DNA of 64,000 nucleotides, from NCBI GenBank assembly GCA_030770425.1, contig JASJFT010000058.1:163656-227655 (forward strand), in the 5' to 3' direction. A model generated the notes under the pieces. It saw only the letters and a list, made by a program, of their open reading frames with translations, was not told the origin of the DNA and ran no database searches. Made by a program: the position numbers and the translations under genes. This document shows, piece after piece, positions 62,036-64,000 of this stretch (its first letter is position 1; each line of letters opens with the position of its first letter). This DNA comes from Darksidea phi. Taxonomy: Eukaryota > Ascomycota > Dothideomycetes > Pleosporales > Lentitheciaceae.

Positions 62036-63925
62036 CCCACGAGTCTCGCACATAGGTAGATCTTTAGTCAATACAATCTCTACTTCTAGAGCCTAGAGGT
62101 TATAAGCCCCTAGACGCAATATACTACGCGATAAAAGCTACCTAGTACAACTATACCTATACTAGGTCAGTGTTACTATATAATACCCCGTATAATGGCC
62201 TCTATACCCAATATCTCTACTATTCTTCCTAAAATATTTACTAAACTTAAGGGCTCTAATAACTACTTTATATAGTATTAAGAGCTAGAACCTATCGCTA
62301 CTCTCTACGGCGTATAGGGCTACTATAAAGGCTACGACCCTATTCTTAATAAACTAGTTATACTAGGAATCGTCCTAACGACTTAAGTACTAATACTATA
62401 AGATAGCTTAGGTAGTATAACTACTATCCCTATAACTATAGATAATAATATCTCCCTTATTAATTAGCTCGCTACCTATACAGTCCTTAATAATAAATAG
62501 AAGGAGAATTAGAAATATTAATAATTAGCTATAGCTATTCTACGCGTATTAGTTAAACCTTATATATAGTACGAGATTAAGGGTAGTATTAAAGGTAATC
62601 TATAAATAGTATAGATACTAATTAAGAATAATAATAAATCTAGTATAACTATTACTATTAATAAAGCTATATAAGTAATAATATAAGTTAAGTTCTTAGA
62701 CTTTAATAGAATCTATAACTATATTATTTAATATAATTATCTTATATAAGAGATTAATAATATTAGTAGATTATACTTAACCTTCTAAGTTATCTAAAAT
62801 ATTATTTATAGACTACCTCTCTAGTTTAACCCTTTTATTATCCTTTATTAGTATACTAATAATAGTATAACTATTATTAATACTAAATATAAAGACTTCT
62901 ATACTAAACTTTACTAATTTATAGATATAAATTAGGAGTATTAAGAGTAATAAGATAAAAGTTAAGATAAGAAGGGCTAGTCTAAGAATAGCTAGTCTAA
63001 GAGAAACTAGTCTAAGGTAACTTAATTAATAGAATTATATACCAAATATAGTATATAAGAATATAATATAACTAATTATAACTATAAAGACGAGTCTAAG
63101 TATTACTATTATTATAAGGCTAGTTATAAGAAGAAGAATTATTATAAGAAGAAAGCTATTATTAAAGTATCTAGTAATTCTAATCCTTCTAAACTAGAAT
63201 TATATACGAAATTCTATAAGCTTAAGACCGACTATATTATTAATATTACTAAAATTAAATCTTTAGAATATATTACTACTATAGTATACCTTAATCTAGG
63301 TCTCTTTTAAACTACTATAAATCTTACTAATAACTATATCTATAGGTTTACTATCTTCTTCCCTTTTATTAATATTACTAACTCTAGTATAGAAGAAGCT
63401 AATAATAAAAGAAGTAGGTATATAAGTATAGTATATAGTTATAAGATAAGTATCTATAGCGACTCTAGTATAGAAAATACTAATATAAAATTCTTAAATA
63501 AAGACCTCTATACTATAATAAGTAGTATTAAGTTACTATTATCTAATATATAGCTCTATAATAGTAGTACGTCTATATATATTATAAATAATTAAATACT
63601 CTTTACCTAGTTTAAATTTATTTATATTACTATTAGAACGTATTTAAATAACTCTAAGTTAATTATAAAAGATAATAATAGTATTAAGATCTTTATTACC
63701 TCCTATAAAGATAAATACTATACGTTAATACTTAAAGAAGTAGTATATACCTCTAATACGTACTATAATTTATTCTCTATTATCTATTTTATATAATATA
63801 TAAACTTTTATAGTACTTTTAATAAATAAGATATAAACTTCTATCTTAGTAATATAGAAGTTACTTAGACCCTATTTAAGGGAAGCTTATATTAACTACT
63901 AAATCTTTATATTTATTAGAATAAT

Positions 63926-64000
63926 GTTATACGTTGTACGTACCTTTATACGGGATCCGGGTTAGGGCCGATAGAACGTTTGTCGCACCGTTGGTTTCTG
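63926..64000. other. Return to normal base composition at the window end
   Basis: The last ~75 bases are GC-balanced and no longer show the RIP pattern. Too short to assign. Confidence 0.4.

Larger units (their letters stand above)
61903..63925 (+). mobile_element. Truncated Ty1/copia retrotransposon, mutated by RIP
   Basis: From about 62100 to 63925 the DNA is very AT-rich, with TA dinucleotides dominating. Translating from the ATG at 62192 gives a copia Gag-Pol-like frame in which many TAG stops stand where Gln is expected (CAG to TAG). Near 63100-63150 the zinc-knuckle spacing C-x2-C-x4-H-x4-C survives, with Tyr at all Cys and His places, as TGT to TAT and CAT to TAT changes would give. 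Near 63550 the protease site D-S-G reads N-S-S. Integrase, reverse transcriptase and RNase H are absent, and base composition returns to normal at about 63925, so the 3' part is missing. The left edge (possible LTR from ~61903) is uncertain. Dead element. Confidence 0.8.

Overview
The window is nuclear DNA of a filamentous ascomycete (Pezizomycotina). Genes are compact and carry many introns of about 48-60 bases with GT(A/G)NGT donors and short CAG/TAG acceptors. The gene content includes a NUC-2/PHO81 homologue, a HulA/Rsp5 ligase, KEX1 and a fungal 7TM (Pth11-type) protein. The last 2 kb is AT-rich DNA carrying the C-to-T and G-to-A pattern of repeat-induced point mutation (RIP). I cannot fix the class; Dothideomycetes is a guess. 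I saw no rRNA, tRNA, CRISPR array or bacterial-type operon.

Layout, left to right: a partial BTB gene (-); a Ser-rich disordered protein (-) diverging from MLH3 (+); a hypothetical basic protein (+); a decayed BTB gene (+); an MFS sugar transporter (-); a gene-poor stretch with a Cys-rich coding fragment; exportin XPO1/CRM1 (+); the phosphate regulator PHO81/NUC-2 (+); a mitochondrial ABC1/ADCK-type kinase (+); the C2-WW-HECT ligase RSP5/HulA (+); a small Ser/Thr-rich GPI-type protein (+); a fusion of a 7TM rhodopsin-like domain with a FucP-like MFS transporter (+); an SCP2-type thiolase (+); an F-box-like gene interrupted by one stop (-); a kelch/transmembrane protein (-); a 3 kb gene-poor stretch; SKI8 (-) diverging from guanylate kinase (+); RAE1/Gle2 (+); RAD52 (-); KEX1 (-); SFM1 (-) diverging from endosulfine IGO1 (+); a hypothetical protein (-); and a truncated, RIP-mutated Ty1/copia element.

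This is mostly a housekeeping neighbourhood, not a cluster. Themes that recur are recombination and meiosis (MLH3, RAD52, SKI8), nuclear transport (XPO1, RAE1), and nutrient or TOR/PKA-linked signalling (PHO81, IGO1, RSP5). Splice models were worked out by hand from reading frame and family similarity. Summed exon lengths are multiples of three in every complete model.

The most unusual items are the 905-residue 7TM-MFS fusion; the PHO81 start codon split by an intron (AT|G); very small coding exons elsewhere (3 nt in SKI8, 8 nt in RAD52, 12 nt in the kelch gene); and the copia relic, whose zinc knuckle and protease site are still readable through the RIP mutations.
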